DNA of 9,670 bases from Desulfobacterales bacterium (GTDB lineage: Bacteria; Desulfobacterota; DSM-4660; Desulfatiglandales; B25-G16). Both the position numbers and the translations under genes were made by a program. The DNA lies in NCBI GenBank assembly GCA_013375335.1, contig JABXJZ010000040.1, positions 1-9,670 on the forward strand. Reading direction: 5' to 3'. The notes under the pieces are model-generated. The model saw only the letters and a program-made list of their open reading frames with translations. It was not told the DNA's origin and made no database searches. Position 1 is the stretch's first letter, and every line of letters starts with the position of its first letter. Shown here in pieces: positions 1 through 5,917 of the stretch.

Positions 1-1176
1 TGGATGTCCCATTCGGCCGAGGAAGTTTCTATTAGTTGTGGAAACTGCCCTTTCTCCGCCAGCTAGGACGCCCAGGTGACCACCGAGGCAGGGCCCACAG
101 CTGGGAGGGCCGATAACCGCACCAGCGTCCATCAACGTCTGCAAGATCCCCTCTTTAATGGCCTGGCTATAGATTAGCTGGGAGCCGGGTATGACTATCA
201 GCCTGGTCCCCTTGGCTACTTTCCTCGCCTTGAGAACTGTGGCTGCTTGCCGAAGGTCTTCCAGTCGGCCATTGGTACACGACCCTATGAAGACCTCATC
301 CACTGTTATATTCCCAACCTGCGATAAAGCTCGGACATTGGCAGGTGAATGGGGAAAGGCTACCTGAGGTTCGATCTTATCTACCTGTATCTTGATCACC
401 CTTTCATAGTCCGCTCCAGGATCACTGGTACACACAAAGGGCCTTCTGCTTGATCTTTGAGCAACATAAGCCATGGTAGTCTCATCTGGCGCTATGATAC
501 CGTTCTTTGCACCTGCTTCAACTGCCATGTTGGCCATGGTAAACCTTTGATCCATGGAGAGTCGTCCGATAACAGGACCCGAGAACTCCAAAGAACGGTA
601 GTTGGCGCCATCAACTCCCAATGTGCCCAAGGTAAAGAGTATCAGATCCTTCCCGCCTACCCAGGGGAGTAAGCTACCCTCGTACTCGAGCCTGATGGTT
701 GGTGGTACCTTAAGCCAGGTCTTACCGGTGGCCATTATGACCCCAAGATCGGTGCTCCCAACACCGGAGGAAAAGGCCCCCAGTGCCCCATATGTGCAGG
801 TGTGGCTGTCCGCACCGATGACCAGATCCCCTGGTATAACCAACCCCTTCTCAGGCAGTAAGACGTGCTCAATACCGGATCGCCCAACCTCGTAGTAGTG
901 TTCGATCTGATGTTGAGTGGAAAACTCTCGCATTGCCTTGGCCTGCTCCGCAGACTCAATGTCCTTGTTGGGGACAAAGTGGTCGGGAATAAGGGCAATC
1001 TTGTGGTGATCAAATACCCTGCGAGCTCCTATCTCTTCGAAGACCTTTATAGCCAAAGGCGCGGTAATGTCATTGGCCAGGGCCATGTCCACATTCACTT
1101 CTATCAGGTCACCGGGTGAAACATGGTCACGATTGGCATGTCGTGCCAGTATCTTTTCAGTTATGGTCATGGCCAT
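1..1176 (-). CDS. leuC: 3-isopropylmalate dehydratase large subunit (LeuC), 3' end cut off by the window
   Basis: LeuC and the small subunit LeuD isomerise 2-isopropylmalate to 3-isopropylmalate in the cytoplasm, using a [4Fe-4S] cluster as in aconitase. The reading frame is open from 1176 to the window edge and gives 392 residues without a stop. Visible aconitase-family marks are GADSHTCTYGALG (residues 121-133), GSCTNGR with cluster ligand Cys300, and PSCGPCLGGH with ligands Cys360 and Cys363. The compact layout fits the short, roughly 420-residue LeuC/HacA-like subfamily, so only about 30 residues are missing. The start at 1176 is chosen because GGAG lies 10 nt upstream; the next in-frame ATG, at 1170, is also possible. 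It follows leuA by 34 nt, so the two are probably cotranscribed. The family assignment is firm. Leucine specificity rather than homoaconitate or citramalate use is inferred from the neighbouring leuA. Confidence 0.95.
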   Translation of the reverse strand, partial: MAMTITEKILARHANRDHVSPGDLIEVNVDMALANDITAPLAIKVFEEIGARRVFDHHKIALIPDHFVPNKDIESAEQAKAMREFSTQHQIEHYYEVGRSGIEHVLLPEKGLVIPGDLVIGADSHTCTYGALGAFSSGVGSTDLGVIMATGKTWLKVPPTIRLEYEGSLLPWVGGKDLILFTLGTLGVDGANYRSLEFSGPVIGRLSMDQRFTMANMAVEAGAKNGIIAPDETTMAYVAQRSSRRPFVCTSDPGADYERVIKIQVDKIEPQVAFPHSPANVRALSQVGNITVDEVFIGSCTNGRLEDLRQAATVLKARKVAKGTRLIVIPGSQLIYSQAIKEGILQTLMDAGAVIGPPSCGPCLGGHLGVLAGGERAVSTTNRNFLGRMGHP

Positions 1177-1210
1177 TTTTCATATTCTCCCAGGGTTCGC
1201 TCTTACCAGC

Positions 1211-2749
1211 TCACTTCCCCTTTTGCCGCGATCGCCTTCGTTTGAGGTGCTCTAACCGGTTCAATCCATTGATATATGCCTTGGCACTTGCGACTATGAT
1301 ATCAGGATCAGCCCCTTTGCCGATGGTCTGCACTCCGTCTTCCTCCAAGCGCACTGTCACCCCACCCTGGGCATCCGTTCCACCTGTAAGGGAATCAATA
1401 GAGAAGCGGAGCAGTTTTGATTTCGTGCCGGTGAGCTTTGCAATGGTATTGTAGGTCGCATCAATGGGGCCTACACCAAACTCCGCCTTCTGTTCCACCT
1501 TTTTCCCCTTGACCTCCAATTGCACCGTGGCCGCAGGAACAGTTGATGTACCACTGATTACGTTAAGATACTTTAGCTTATAGGTATCTGGAACCCTCAG
1601 CAGCTCTTCGGCCACAAGGACCTCTAAATCCTCCTCGGCTATCTCCTTCTTTTTGTCTGCGAGGTCTTTGAACTTCTTAAAGAGATGGTCAATTTCACTC
1701 TCAGACAGCTCATACCCAAGCTCTCCCAGACGATCCCTGAATGCATGTCGGCCAGAATGTTTTCCCATAACCAGCCGACTGGTCTCAAGACCAATAGTAG
1801 CGGGCTCCATTATCTCATACGTTGTCTTATGCTTTAATACCCCGTCTTGATGAATTCCAGCCTCGTGCGCGAATGCATTAGCCCCGACAATGGCCTTGTT
1901 CGGTTGTACGGAAATCCCGGTAATCATGGACAACAGGTGGCTTGAGGGATAGATCTCCTTTGCATTTATGGTAGTGACATATGGAAGGTAGTTCCTCCTG
2001 GTGTGGAGGGTCATGACGATCTCCTCAAGAGAGGTATTGCCCGCCCGCTCCCCGATGCCGTTGACCGTGCACTCAACCTGCCGCGCACCAGCATTGATAC
2101 CAGCCAGGCTGTTGGCTGTGGCAAGGCCCAGATCGTTATGGCAGTGAACGCTCAGCACCGCCTTGCCGATGTTCGGTGTGTGGCCTTTCACATAGGCAAT
2201 AAGGTCTGCAAACTCACTCGGAATAGCGTACCCTACTGTATCAGGGAGATTCACGGTTGTGGCCCCGGCTGAGATAGCTGCCTCAAACACCCTGCAGAGA
2301 AAGTCACGGTCAGTCCGGGAGCCGTCCTCTGCTGAAAACTCTACATTGTCCGTAAATTGCCTGGAATATTTGACGGCCTCAACTGTCTTGTCAATGACCT
2401 GATTCCTATCCATTTTCAGCTTGTGCTTGAGGTGGATATCCGAGGTGGCAATGAAGACGTGGATGCGGGGATTTGCCGCCTCCCTTATTGCTCCCCAGGC
2501 GGCGTCAATATCCTGCCTGGAGGTCCGAGCAAGGGCGGCTACCTCAATGCTCCTGATCTTTTTAGCGATCATCTGGACTGCCTCAAAGTCTCCTTCAGAG
2601 GCAGCGGGAAACCCTGCTTCAAGCACATCGACCCTCAGCTTCTCCAACTGTGAAGCGAGATATAGCTTCTCATCGGTGTTCATGCTGTACCCGGGGGATT
2701 GCTCCCCGTCCCTCAGGGTAGTATCAAAGATAATTATCTTGTCCGCCAT
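1211..2749 (-). CDS. leuA: 2-isopropylmalate synthase (LeuA)
   Basis: This enzyme condenses acetyl-CoA with 2-oxoisovalerate to 2-isopropylmalate, the committed step of leucine synthesis. The 512-residue protein has the usual length. The N-terminal HMGL-like TIM barrel begins with DTTLRDGEQSPG (residues 9-20, Arg13 and Asp14 at the active site). It contains the metal-binding pair in SVHCHNDLG (His202, His204) and NGIGERAGN (230-238). The C-terminal third (about 385-505) is the LeuA allosteric domain, with GPIDATYNTI near 427-436, so feedback inhibition by leucine is expected. The ATG at 2749 is chosen because GGAG sits 7 nt upstream and the family N-terminus MADKIIIFDTTLRDG begins there. The frame stays open upstream to 2854, but that extension has no likeness to the family. 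It is the first large gene after the leader and attenuator at 2941-3114, which probably control it. leuC follows 34 nt downstream. Confidence 0.97.
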   Translation of the reverse strand: MADKIIIFDTTLRDGEQSPGYSMNTDEKLYLASQLEKLRVDVLEAGFPAASEGDFEAVQMIAKKIRSIEVAALARTSRQDIDAAWGAIREAANPRIHVFIATSDIHLKHKLKMDRNQVIDKTVEAVKYSRQFTDNVEFSAEDGSRTDRDFLCRVFEAAISAGATTVNLPDTVGYAIPSEFADLIAYVKGHTPNIGKAVLSVHCHNDLGLATANSLAGINAGARQVECTVNGIGERAGNTSLEEIVMTLHTRRNYLPYVTTINAKEIYPSSHLLSMITGISVQPNKAIVGANAFAHEAGIHQDGVLKHKTTYEIMEPATIGLETSRLVMGKHSGRHAFRDRLGELGYELSESEIDHLFKKFKDLADKKKEIAEEDLEVLVAEELLRVPDTYKLKYLNVISGTSTVPAATVQLEVKGKKVEQKAEFGVGPIDATYNTIAKLTGTKSKLLRFSIDSLTGGTDAQGGVTVRLEEDGVQTIGKGADPDIIVASAKAYINGLNRLEHLKRRRSRQKGK

Positions 2750-2781
2750 GGTTATGCTCCTTTCATTTCGTTTTTTGAGCT

Positions 2782-2895
2782 CTATTCTGAGGTTTTCATA
2801 CTCGTAGCAGGAGCGTATGTAAGTGCCCGCCGCAGGGCCTTGTTTGCGTAACACCCTGCGGCTTTTCTCACCTCTTCTAAATCGATTTGAAACAT
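2782..2895 (-). CDS. small ORF of unknown function between the leu attenuator and leuA
   Basis: A 37-codon ORF starts at ATG 2895 and ends at TAG 2782-2784, 32 nt before the leuA start and in a different frame from leuA. Its ribosome-binding site, AGAGGAG followed by 8 nt, is as good as any in the window, which is the main reason to list it. The predicted peptide begins MFQIDLEEVRKAAGCYANKA, is charged and probably helical at the N-terminus, and has no membrane segment or signal peptide. It is not rich in Leu, Ile or Val, so it does not look like a second attenuator leader peptide. It would be translated only from transcripts that escape the terminator at 2941-2978. It may be a real small protein, an upstream ORF tuning leuA translation, or a remnant of a lost gene. 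I do not recognise it. Confidence 0.4.
   Translation of the reverse strand: MFQIDLEEVRKAAGCYANKALRRALTYAPATSMKTSE
2829..2862 (-). repeat. 9-bp perfect inverted repeat inside the small ORF upstream of leuA
   Basis: GCCGCAGGG and CCCTGCGGC (2829-2837 and 2854-2862) form a GC-rich 9-bp stem with a 16-nt loop. On the minus strand no T-tract follows, so it is not an intrinsic terminator for leu. On the plus strand it is followed by TTTTCTC, a poor terminator at best, and no plus-strand gene is seen. In the leu leader RNA it lies about 80 nt downstream of the attenuator and inside the 37-codon ORF, so translation of that ORF would open it. A role in RNA stability or in leuA translation is only a possibility. 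Confidence 0.5.
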
Positions 2896-2940
2896 CGTTG
2901 AATCTCCTCTGCTATTTTGTTGGGGCAAAGCACCTAAATC

Positions 2941-2978
2941 AAAAAACCCGTTATCAGGTGAGCCTGATAACGGGTTTT
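2941..2978 (-). terminator. intrinsic terminator, proposed leu operon attenuator
   Basis: On the minus strand the arms CCCGTTATCAGG (from 2963-2974) and CCTGATAACGGG (from 2947-2958) form a perfect 12-bp stem with loop CTCA. Flanking AAAA and TTTT extend it to 16 bp, and the stem runs into six T's (2946-2941). This is a textbook Rho-independent terminator. It lies 20 nt after the stop codon of the Leu/Ile/Val-rich leader ORF and about 190 nt before leuA, the position of an attenuator. As no other terminator is seen after trpA, it may also stop transcripts reading through from trp. Confidence 0.93.
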
Positions 2979-3013
2979 GAAAGCTTCTTCGGAAATATTA
3001 CGCCATCATCAGG
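2963..3013 (-). promoter_or_regulatory. predicted antiterminator pairing of the leu leader
   Basis: The minus-strand sequence CCTGATGATGG (from 3003-3013, spanning the last leader codons) can pair along all 11 positions with CCGTTATCAGG (from 2963-2973), the first arm of the terminator: nine Watson-Crick pairs and two G-U pairs. The two structures are mutually exclusive. A ribosome finishing the leader at its stop codon (2998-3000) would cover 3003-3013 and let the terminator form. A ribosome stalled in the Leu run near 3037-3054 would leave it free. A weaker competitor, TCAACAGGC (from 3128-3136), matches the same segment at 8 of 9 positions. Pairing is read from sequence; function is inferred. 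Confidence 0.75.
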
Positions 3014-3114
3014 CCCGGTAGTTTAAGGCCAACTACCAGGAGTATAAGGAGTAGGGAAATACCTATCCCTACTCCGCTGATAATGACGATAATATTTCTC
3101 TCGATAAGCTGCAT
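2998..3114 (-). CDS. leuL: leu operon leader peptide, 38 residues, rich in Leu/Ile/Val
   Basis: The ORF runs from ATG 3114 to TAA 2998-3000. Of 38 residues, nine are Leu, eight Ile and four Val. They are concentrated in INIIVI-like and ISLLLILLVVGLKLPGL segments, with Leu codons CTA, CTC, CTT, CTC and CTG at residues 21-26. It begins about 27 nt after the predicted transcription start and ends 20 nt before a strong terminator whose first arm can pair with its last codons. These features match leader peptides of branched-chain amino-acid operons, where ribosome stalling on uncharged tRNA decides termination. The gene name is by analogy only; the sequence is not one I recognise. The ribosome-binding site is weak (GAAGACGG). 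The peptide could be mistaken for a one-pass membrane protein because of its hydrophobicity. The longer frame to TTG 3201 is rejected because it starts upstream of the promoter. Confidence 0.82.
   Translation of the reverse strand: MQLIERNIIVIISGVGIGISLLLILLVVGLKLPGLMMA
3014..3040 (-). promoter_or_regulatory. leader hairpin over the Leu/Val codons (possible pause hairpin)
   Basis: In the leader RNA CCTGGTAGTT (from 3031-3040) pairs with AACTACCGGG (from 3014-3023) over 10 bp with one G-U pair and a 7-nt loop. It covers leader residues 25-34 and directly abuts the antiterminator segment. In known attenuators an early hairpin pauses RNA polymerase until the ribosome arrives. A ribosome stalled at residues 21-26 would melt this hairpin. 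The role is inferred from position. Confidence 0.6.
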
Positions 3115-3147
3115 AACCGTCTTCGGTGCCTGTTGATTTAGCCGTGT

Positions 3148-3176
3148 CCTATAAACCATTAAAATCGATATGTCAA
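3148..3176 (-). promoter_or_regulatory. sigma70-type promoter of the leu leader and operon
   Basis: On the minus strand a perfect TTGACA (from 3171-3176) is followed by a 17-bp spacer and TATAGG (from 3148-3153), four of six matches to the -10 consensus. The start of transcription would be near 3141, giving a 5' leader of about 390 nt before leuA and placing the leader ATG about 27 nt into the transcript. It lies about 115 bp downstream of the trpA stop, so leu would be transcribed independently of trp. Confidence 0.8.
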
Positions 3177-3178
3177 AT

Positions 3179-3200
3179 GTTTTTTCAAAAAATTTTTTCA
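3179..3200 (-). promoter_or_regulatory. A/T-tract UP-like element upstream of the leu -35 box
   Basis: Directly upstream of TTGACA the minus strand carries alternating runs of A and T (A6, T6, A6). Aligned at the usual distance, it matches the UP-element consensus NNAAAWWTWTTTTNNNAAANNN at all but one defined position. UP elements bind the RNA polymerase alpha C-terminal domains and raise promoter strength; such tracts also bend DNA. The A/T-rich stretch continues to about 3213. The match is visible; the effect on expression is inferred. Confidence 0.6.
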
Positions 3201-3290
3201 AAAATTTAAAAAATGCTTATTTTCCTCATATTACTTGGCAATACTGGGAGTAACGCAAGCCTATTAGGCGGCTTTGAGGCATTCTTAGGC

Positions 3291-4091
3291 CTAATTCCCC
3301 GTAAGGGCCTCTGCAATGGATTTGACAAATGATCTTATCTGGATAAACCCATTGTTCCTATTCCCATACCGGGCCAGAAGATCTACCAATGCACTGCCAA
3401 TAATCACTCCATCGCACAGAGGTCCTATCGCCTTCACCTGGGATGGCGATGAGATCCCGAATCCCACCGCAAGCGCCTTATTGGTGATACTCCTTAGCAT
3501 CTTGAGATAATCAGTTAAGCCATCCGGAATCCCGTCTCTTTTGCCTGTAATGCCCGTAATGGACACGGCGTACAGAAATCCGCTTGTTCTGCTGGCGAGG
3601 AATCGTGCCCTGGAGGGGGGAGTATTGGGTGCCACAAGAAAGATGACGTCCAGACTATTCGCCCTGGCCAACTTCCTCCATTCCCCAGACTCCTCCGGGG
3701 GAAGGTCAGGTATGATAAACCCGTCCACCCCTGCAAGGGCGGCCTGGTGGGCCGCCTTTTCCAGTCCAAGCCGAAAAACGGGATTGTAATAGGTCATGAG
3801 TACCAGGGGGACCTCGGTCTCCTGGCGGATATCCAGCACCAATTCAAAGACCTTGCTGAGGCCGACGGCCTGTCCCAACGCCCTGAGAGATGCAGCTTGA
3901 ATAACAGGCCCATCGGCTAAGGGATCGGAGAAGGGGACACCCAGTTCAATAATATGGGCTCCGGATTCCTCAAGGGTAAAGACCAGATCCTTAGTGGTGG
4001 CCAGATCCGGATCACCAGCGGTGATAAAGGGAATGAGGGCCTTTTTCTTCTCCCTTCTCAATCTCTTGAAAGCCAGATCTACTCTGTTCAT
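3291..4091 (-). CDS. trpA: tryptophan synthase alpha chain (TrpA)
   Basis: TrpA cleaves indole-3-glycerol phosphate to indole and glyceraldehyde 3-phosphate; indole is channelled to TrpB in the alpha2-beta2 complex. The 266-residue TIM-barrel protein has the family length. It opens with the typical MNRVDLAFKRL and has the active-site pair at the standard positions: Glu49 in IIELGVPFSDP and Asp60 in DPLADGP. The phosphate-binding end includes GFGISSPSQV and GVIIGSALV. The start at ATG 4091 is preferred because family homology begins there and AAGGA lies 11 nt upstream. An in-frame ATG at 4112 would add seven residues and overlap trpB, but has poor spacing to its AGG. The gene begins 4 nt after the trpB stop, the usual B-A order, and is the last trp gene. 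No convincing intrinsic terminator follows before the leu promoter. Confidence 0.97.
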   Translation of the reverse strand: MNRVDLAFKRLRREKKKALIPFITAGDPDLATTKDLVFTLEESGAHIIELGVPFSDPLADGPVIQAASLRALGQAVGLSKVFELVLDIRQETEVPLVLMTYYNPVFRLGLEKAAHQAALAGVDGFIIPDLPPEESGEWRKLARANSLDVIFLVAPNTPPSRARFLASRTSGFLYAVSITGITGKRDGIPDGLTDYLKMLRSITNKALAVGFGISSPSQVKAIGPLCDGVIIGSALVDLLARYGNRNNGFIQIRSFVKSIAEALTGN

Positions 4092-4095
4092 CCTG

Positions 4096-5289
4096 TTAGA
4101 GATCCTTTGCATTCCTGTCCCTTTCGGCTACGATGGCCACGTCCTTGTCACCCCTACCTGACAGATTGATGACGATAATCTGATCGGATGTCATCTTTGG
4201 CGCTATCTTTAATGCATACGCAACGGCATGTGCACTCTCCAGAGCCGGGATAATCCCCTCTGTTTCCGAAAGGATTTTGAACCCCCCCACGGCCTCATCA
4301 TCCGTTACAGATACATAAGAGGCCCGACCGCTATCCTTGAAAAAGGCATGCTCCGGACCCACACCGGGATAGTCCAGCCCAGGGGCCACGGAGTGGGCCT
4401 CCTTGATCTGACCTTCCTTTGTTTGGAGGAGATAGCTCAAGGCCCCGTGGAGGATGCCAGGGCTGCCAACCGAAAGGGTCGCCGAGTGCTTACCTGTATT
4501 CAGACCAAGACCAGCTGCCTCTACCCCTATCAATCTTACCTGGTCAGCACAAAAGGGATAGAATATGCCCAGTGCGTTACTCCCCCCACCTACACAGGCG
4601 ATTATGATATCAGGTAGCCGTCCTTCAGCCCTCTTGATCTGCTGTCGGGCCTCCCGACCTATGATCGATTGGAATTCCCTTACCATCAGAGGATACGGAT
4701 GCGGTCCAACAACTGAGCCTATCACATAAAAGGTGTTCCTCACATGGGTTACCCAGTCGCGGATAGCTTCATTTATGGCATCCTTGAGTGTGCAACTCCC
4801 CTGTTTGACCGGTATCACCTCCGCCCCTAGGAGTCTCATGCGATAGACATTCATGGCCTGCCGGCGAATATCCTCCTCGCCCATATATACGTTGCACGTA
4901 AGGTTGAACAGGGCCGCAGCAGTGGCGGTGGCCACGCCGTGCTGCCCTGCTCCGGTCTCGGCAATAATCCGCCTCTTGCCCATCCTCTTGGCAAGGAGGA
5001 CCTGGGCAAGGGTATTGTTTATCTTGTGGGCACCTGTGTGGGCGAGATCTTCCCTTTTCAGGTATATTCGTGCACTGCCGAGGCTTCTGCTGAGGTTCTC
5101 CGCCGGGTAAAGTGGAGTGGGCCGTCCCGCATAGCGCCTCAAATAATAGGCCAACTCCGCCCTGAAATCCTTATCACCCAGGGCTGCCCGGAAGGCCTTC
5201 TCCAACTCTTTAAGGGGTGTCATAAGCGTCTCCGGTACGAATTTACCCCCATACGCCCCAAAATAGCCTTTTCTATTGGGCATTGCCAT
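4096..5289 (-). CDS. trpB: tryptophan synthase beta chain (TrpB)
   Basis: TrpB joins indole, delivered from TrpA, with L-serine to make tryptophan, using pyridoxal phosphate. The 397-residue protein is of the standard TrpB1 type. Visible marks are GYFGAYGGKFVPETLM near the N-terminus, the PLP lysine Lys89 in HTGAHKINN, the catalytic Glu111 in AETGAGQHGVA, the phosphate-binding GGGSNA (234-239), and NLSGRGDKD (375-383) with Ser378 near the cofactor ring. The start at ATG 5289 has GGAG 10 nt upstream; a second in-frame ATG at 5283 is a possible alternative. The gene overlaps the end of trpF by 17 nt and is followed after 4 nt by trpA, so translation is likely coupled. Nothing unusual is seen in its active site. 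Confidence 0.98.
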   Translation of the reverse strand: MAMPNRKGYFGAYGGKFVPETLMTPLKELEKAFRAALGDKDFRAELAYYLRRYAGRPTPLYPAENLSRSLGSARIYLKREDLAHTGAHKINNTLAQVLLAKRMGKRRIIAETGAGQHGVATATAAALFNLTCNVYMGEEDIRRQAMNVYRMRLLGAEVIPVKQGSCTLKDAINEAIRDWVTHVRNTFYVIGSVVGPHPYPLMVREFQSIIGREARQQIKRAEGRLPDIIIACVGGGSNALGIFYPFCADQVRLIGVEAAGLGLNTGKHSATLSVGSPGILHGALSYLLQTKEGQIKEAHSVAPGLDYPGVGPEHAFFKDSGRASYVSVTDDEAVGGFKILSETEGIIPALESAHAVAYALKIAPKMTSDQIIVINLSGRGDKDVAIVAERDRNAKDL

Positions 5290-5917
5290 TGGTTGTGCGC
5301 TCCATTTTTCTTACTATTTCGATCAGCTCAGTCATGAGAGCAGGGCTCTTTTTCCCTGGGGCAGCTTCGATGCCGCTGTTCACATCCACGCCGAAGGGTT
5401 TTACCAGTGAGATGGCCTCAGCGATATTGTCTGGATTGAGCCCTCCTGATAAGATAGTGGGTATTTGAAATCCCTTTGCCTTGATGGCCAGGTTCCAATC
5501 AAAGGCCCTGCCGGTGCCCCCCTTTTTCCCTTCCACGTAGGTATCCAATAATATGGCCCTGACCCGTCCGCGATAAGGCCCGATTACCGAGAGGCTCGGT
5601 TCATCCTTCAGGCGAAATGCCTTGATGGCATTGGGCATCAATTCATGACAAAAATCCGGGGATTCATCTCCATGGAGTTGAACAAGATCAAGCCCGCACA
5701 GGCGTATGATCCGCCGAATTGTAACTGGATCCTCGTCGACAAAGACCCCAACAGCCTGCACAAAGGGCGGAATGGCACAGATAATATCGCGTGCCTCTTC
5801 AGGGGTAATCCCTCTGGGGCTCGGTGCGAAGATGAAACCGAGGGCATCGACCCCGAGTTCAATGGCCATAGAGGCATCCTGATAATTTGTTATGCCACAG
5901 ACCTTGACCCTTACCAT
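5273..5917 (-). CDS. trpF: phosphoribosylanthranilate isomerase (TrpF)
   Basis: TrpF performs the Amadori rearrangement of N-(5'-phosphoribosyl)anthranilate to the carboxyphenylamino-deoxyribulose phosphate used by TrpC. The 214-residue single-domain TIM barrel is the normal length for a free-standing enzyme, not the TrpC-TrpF fusion found in enterobacteria. Visible marks are the general-base Cys7 in VKVCGIT, FAPSPRGITPEEA (30-42), QLHGDE (80-85), the general-acid Asp125 in LLDTYVEG, and the phosphate-binding segments LSGGLNPDN (156-164) and GVDVNSGIE (176-184). The start ATG lies inside the trpC stop region (ATGGTAA), a 7-nt overlap, with GGAGGT 14 nt upstream, so initiation is probably coupled to trpC termination. 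The 3' end overlaps trpB by 17 nt. Confidence 0.97.
   Translation of the reverse strand: MVRVKVCGITNYQDASMAIELGVDALGFIFAPSPRGITPEEARDIICAIPPFVQAVGVFVDEDPVTIRRIIRLCGLDLVQLHGDESPDFCHELMPNAIKAFRLKDEPSLSVIGPYRGRVRAILLDTYVEGKKGGTGRAFDWNLAIKAKGFQIPTILSGGLNPDNIAEAISLVKPFGVDVNSGIEAAPGKKSPALMTELIEIVRKMERTTNGNAQ

Noticed and set aside
2750..2854. N-terminal extension of leuA by 35 residues
   Set aside because: The extension has no likeness to LeuA, overlaps the small ORF and hairpin region, and lacks a good ribosome-binding site; GGAG 7 nt before ATG 2749 and the family N-terminus fix the start.
2829..2875. Plus-strand terminator (GCCGCAGGG hairpin followed by TTTTCTC)
   Set aside because: No plus-strand gene ends here and the T-tract is only four bases; the stem is listed as a repeat instead.
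2782..2895. Small ORF as a remnant of the quinolinate synthase (NadA) C-terminus
   Set aside because: The pattern of a short acidic start followed by an ALRRAL-like helix faintly recalls NadA ends, but the stretch is too short and lacks the cluster cysteines, so the likeness is not evidence.
2750..2940. T-box riboswitch before leuA
   Set aside because: T-boxes often control leu genes, but I see no conserved T-box bulge sequence (AGGGTGGNACCGCG-like) ahead of the terminator. The peptide-coding leader explains the region better.
2998..3201. 67-codon frame starting at TTG 3201 that contains the leader ORF
   Set aside because: Its first part covers the UP-like element and the promoter, so it would not be transcribed from that promoter. 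The ATG at 3114 gives a leader-like ORF placed correctly after the predicted transcription start.
3208..3290. Intrinsic terminator directly after trpA
   Set aside because: T-runs occur near 3208-3213 on the minus strand, but no GC-rich stem stands just before them; the stems nearer trpA are only 4-6 bp and are not followed by T's.
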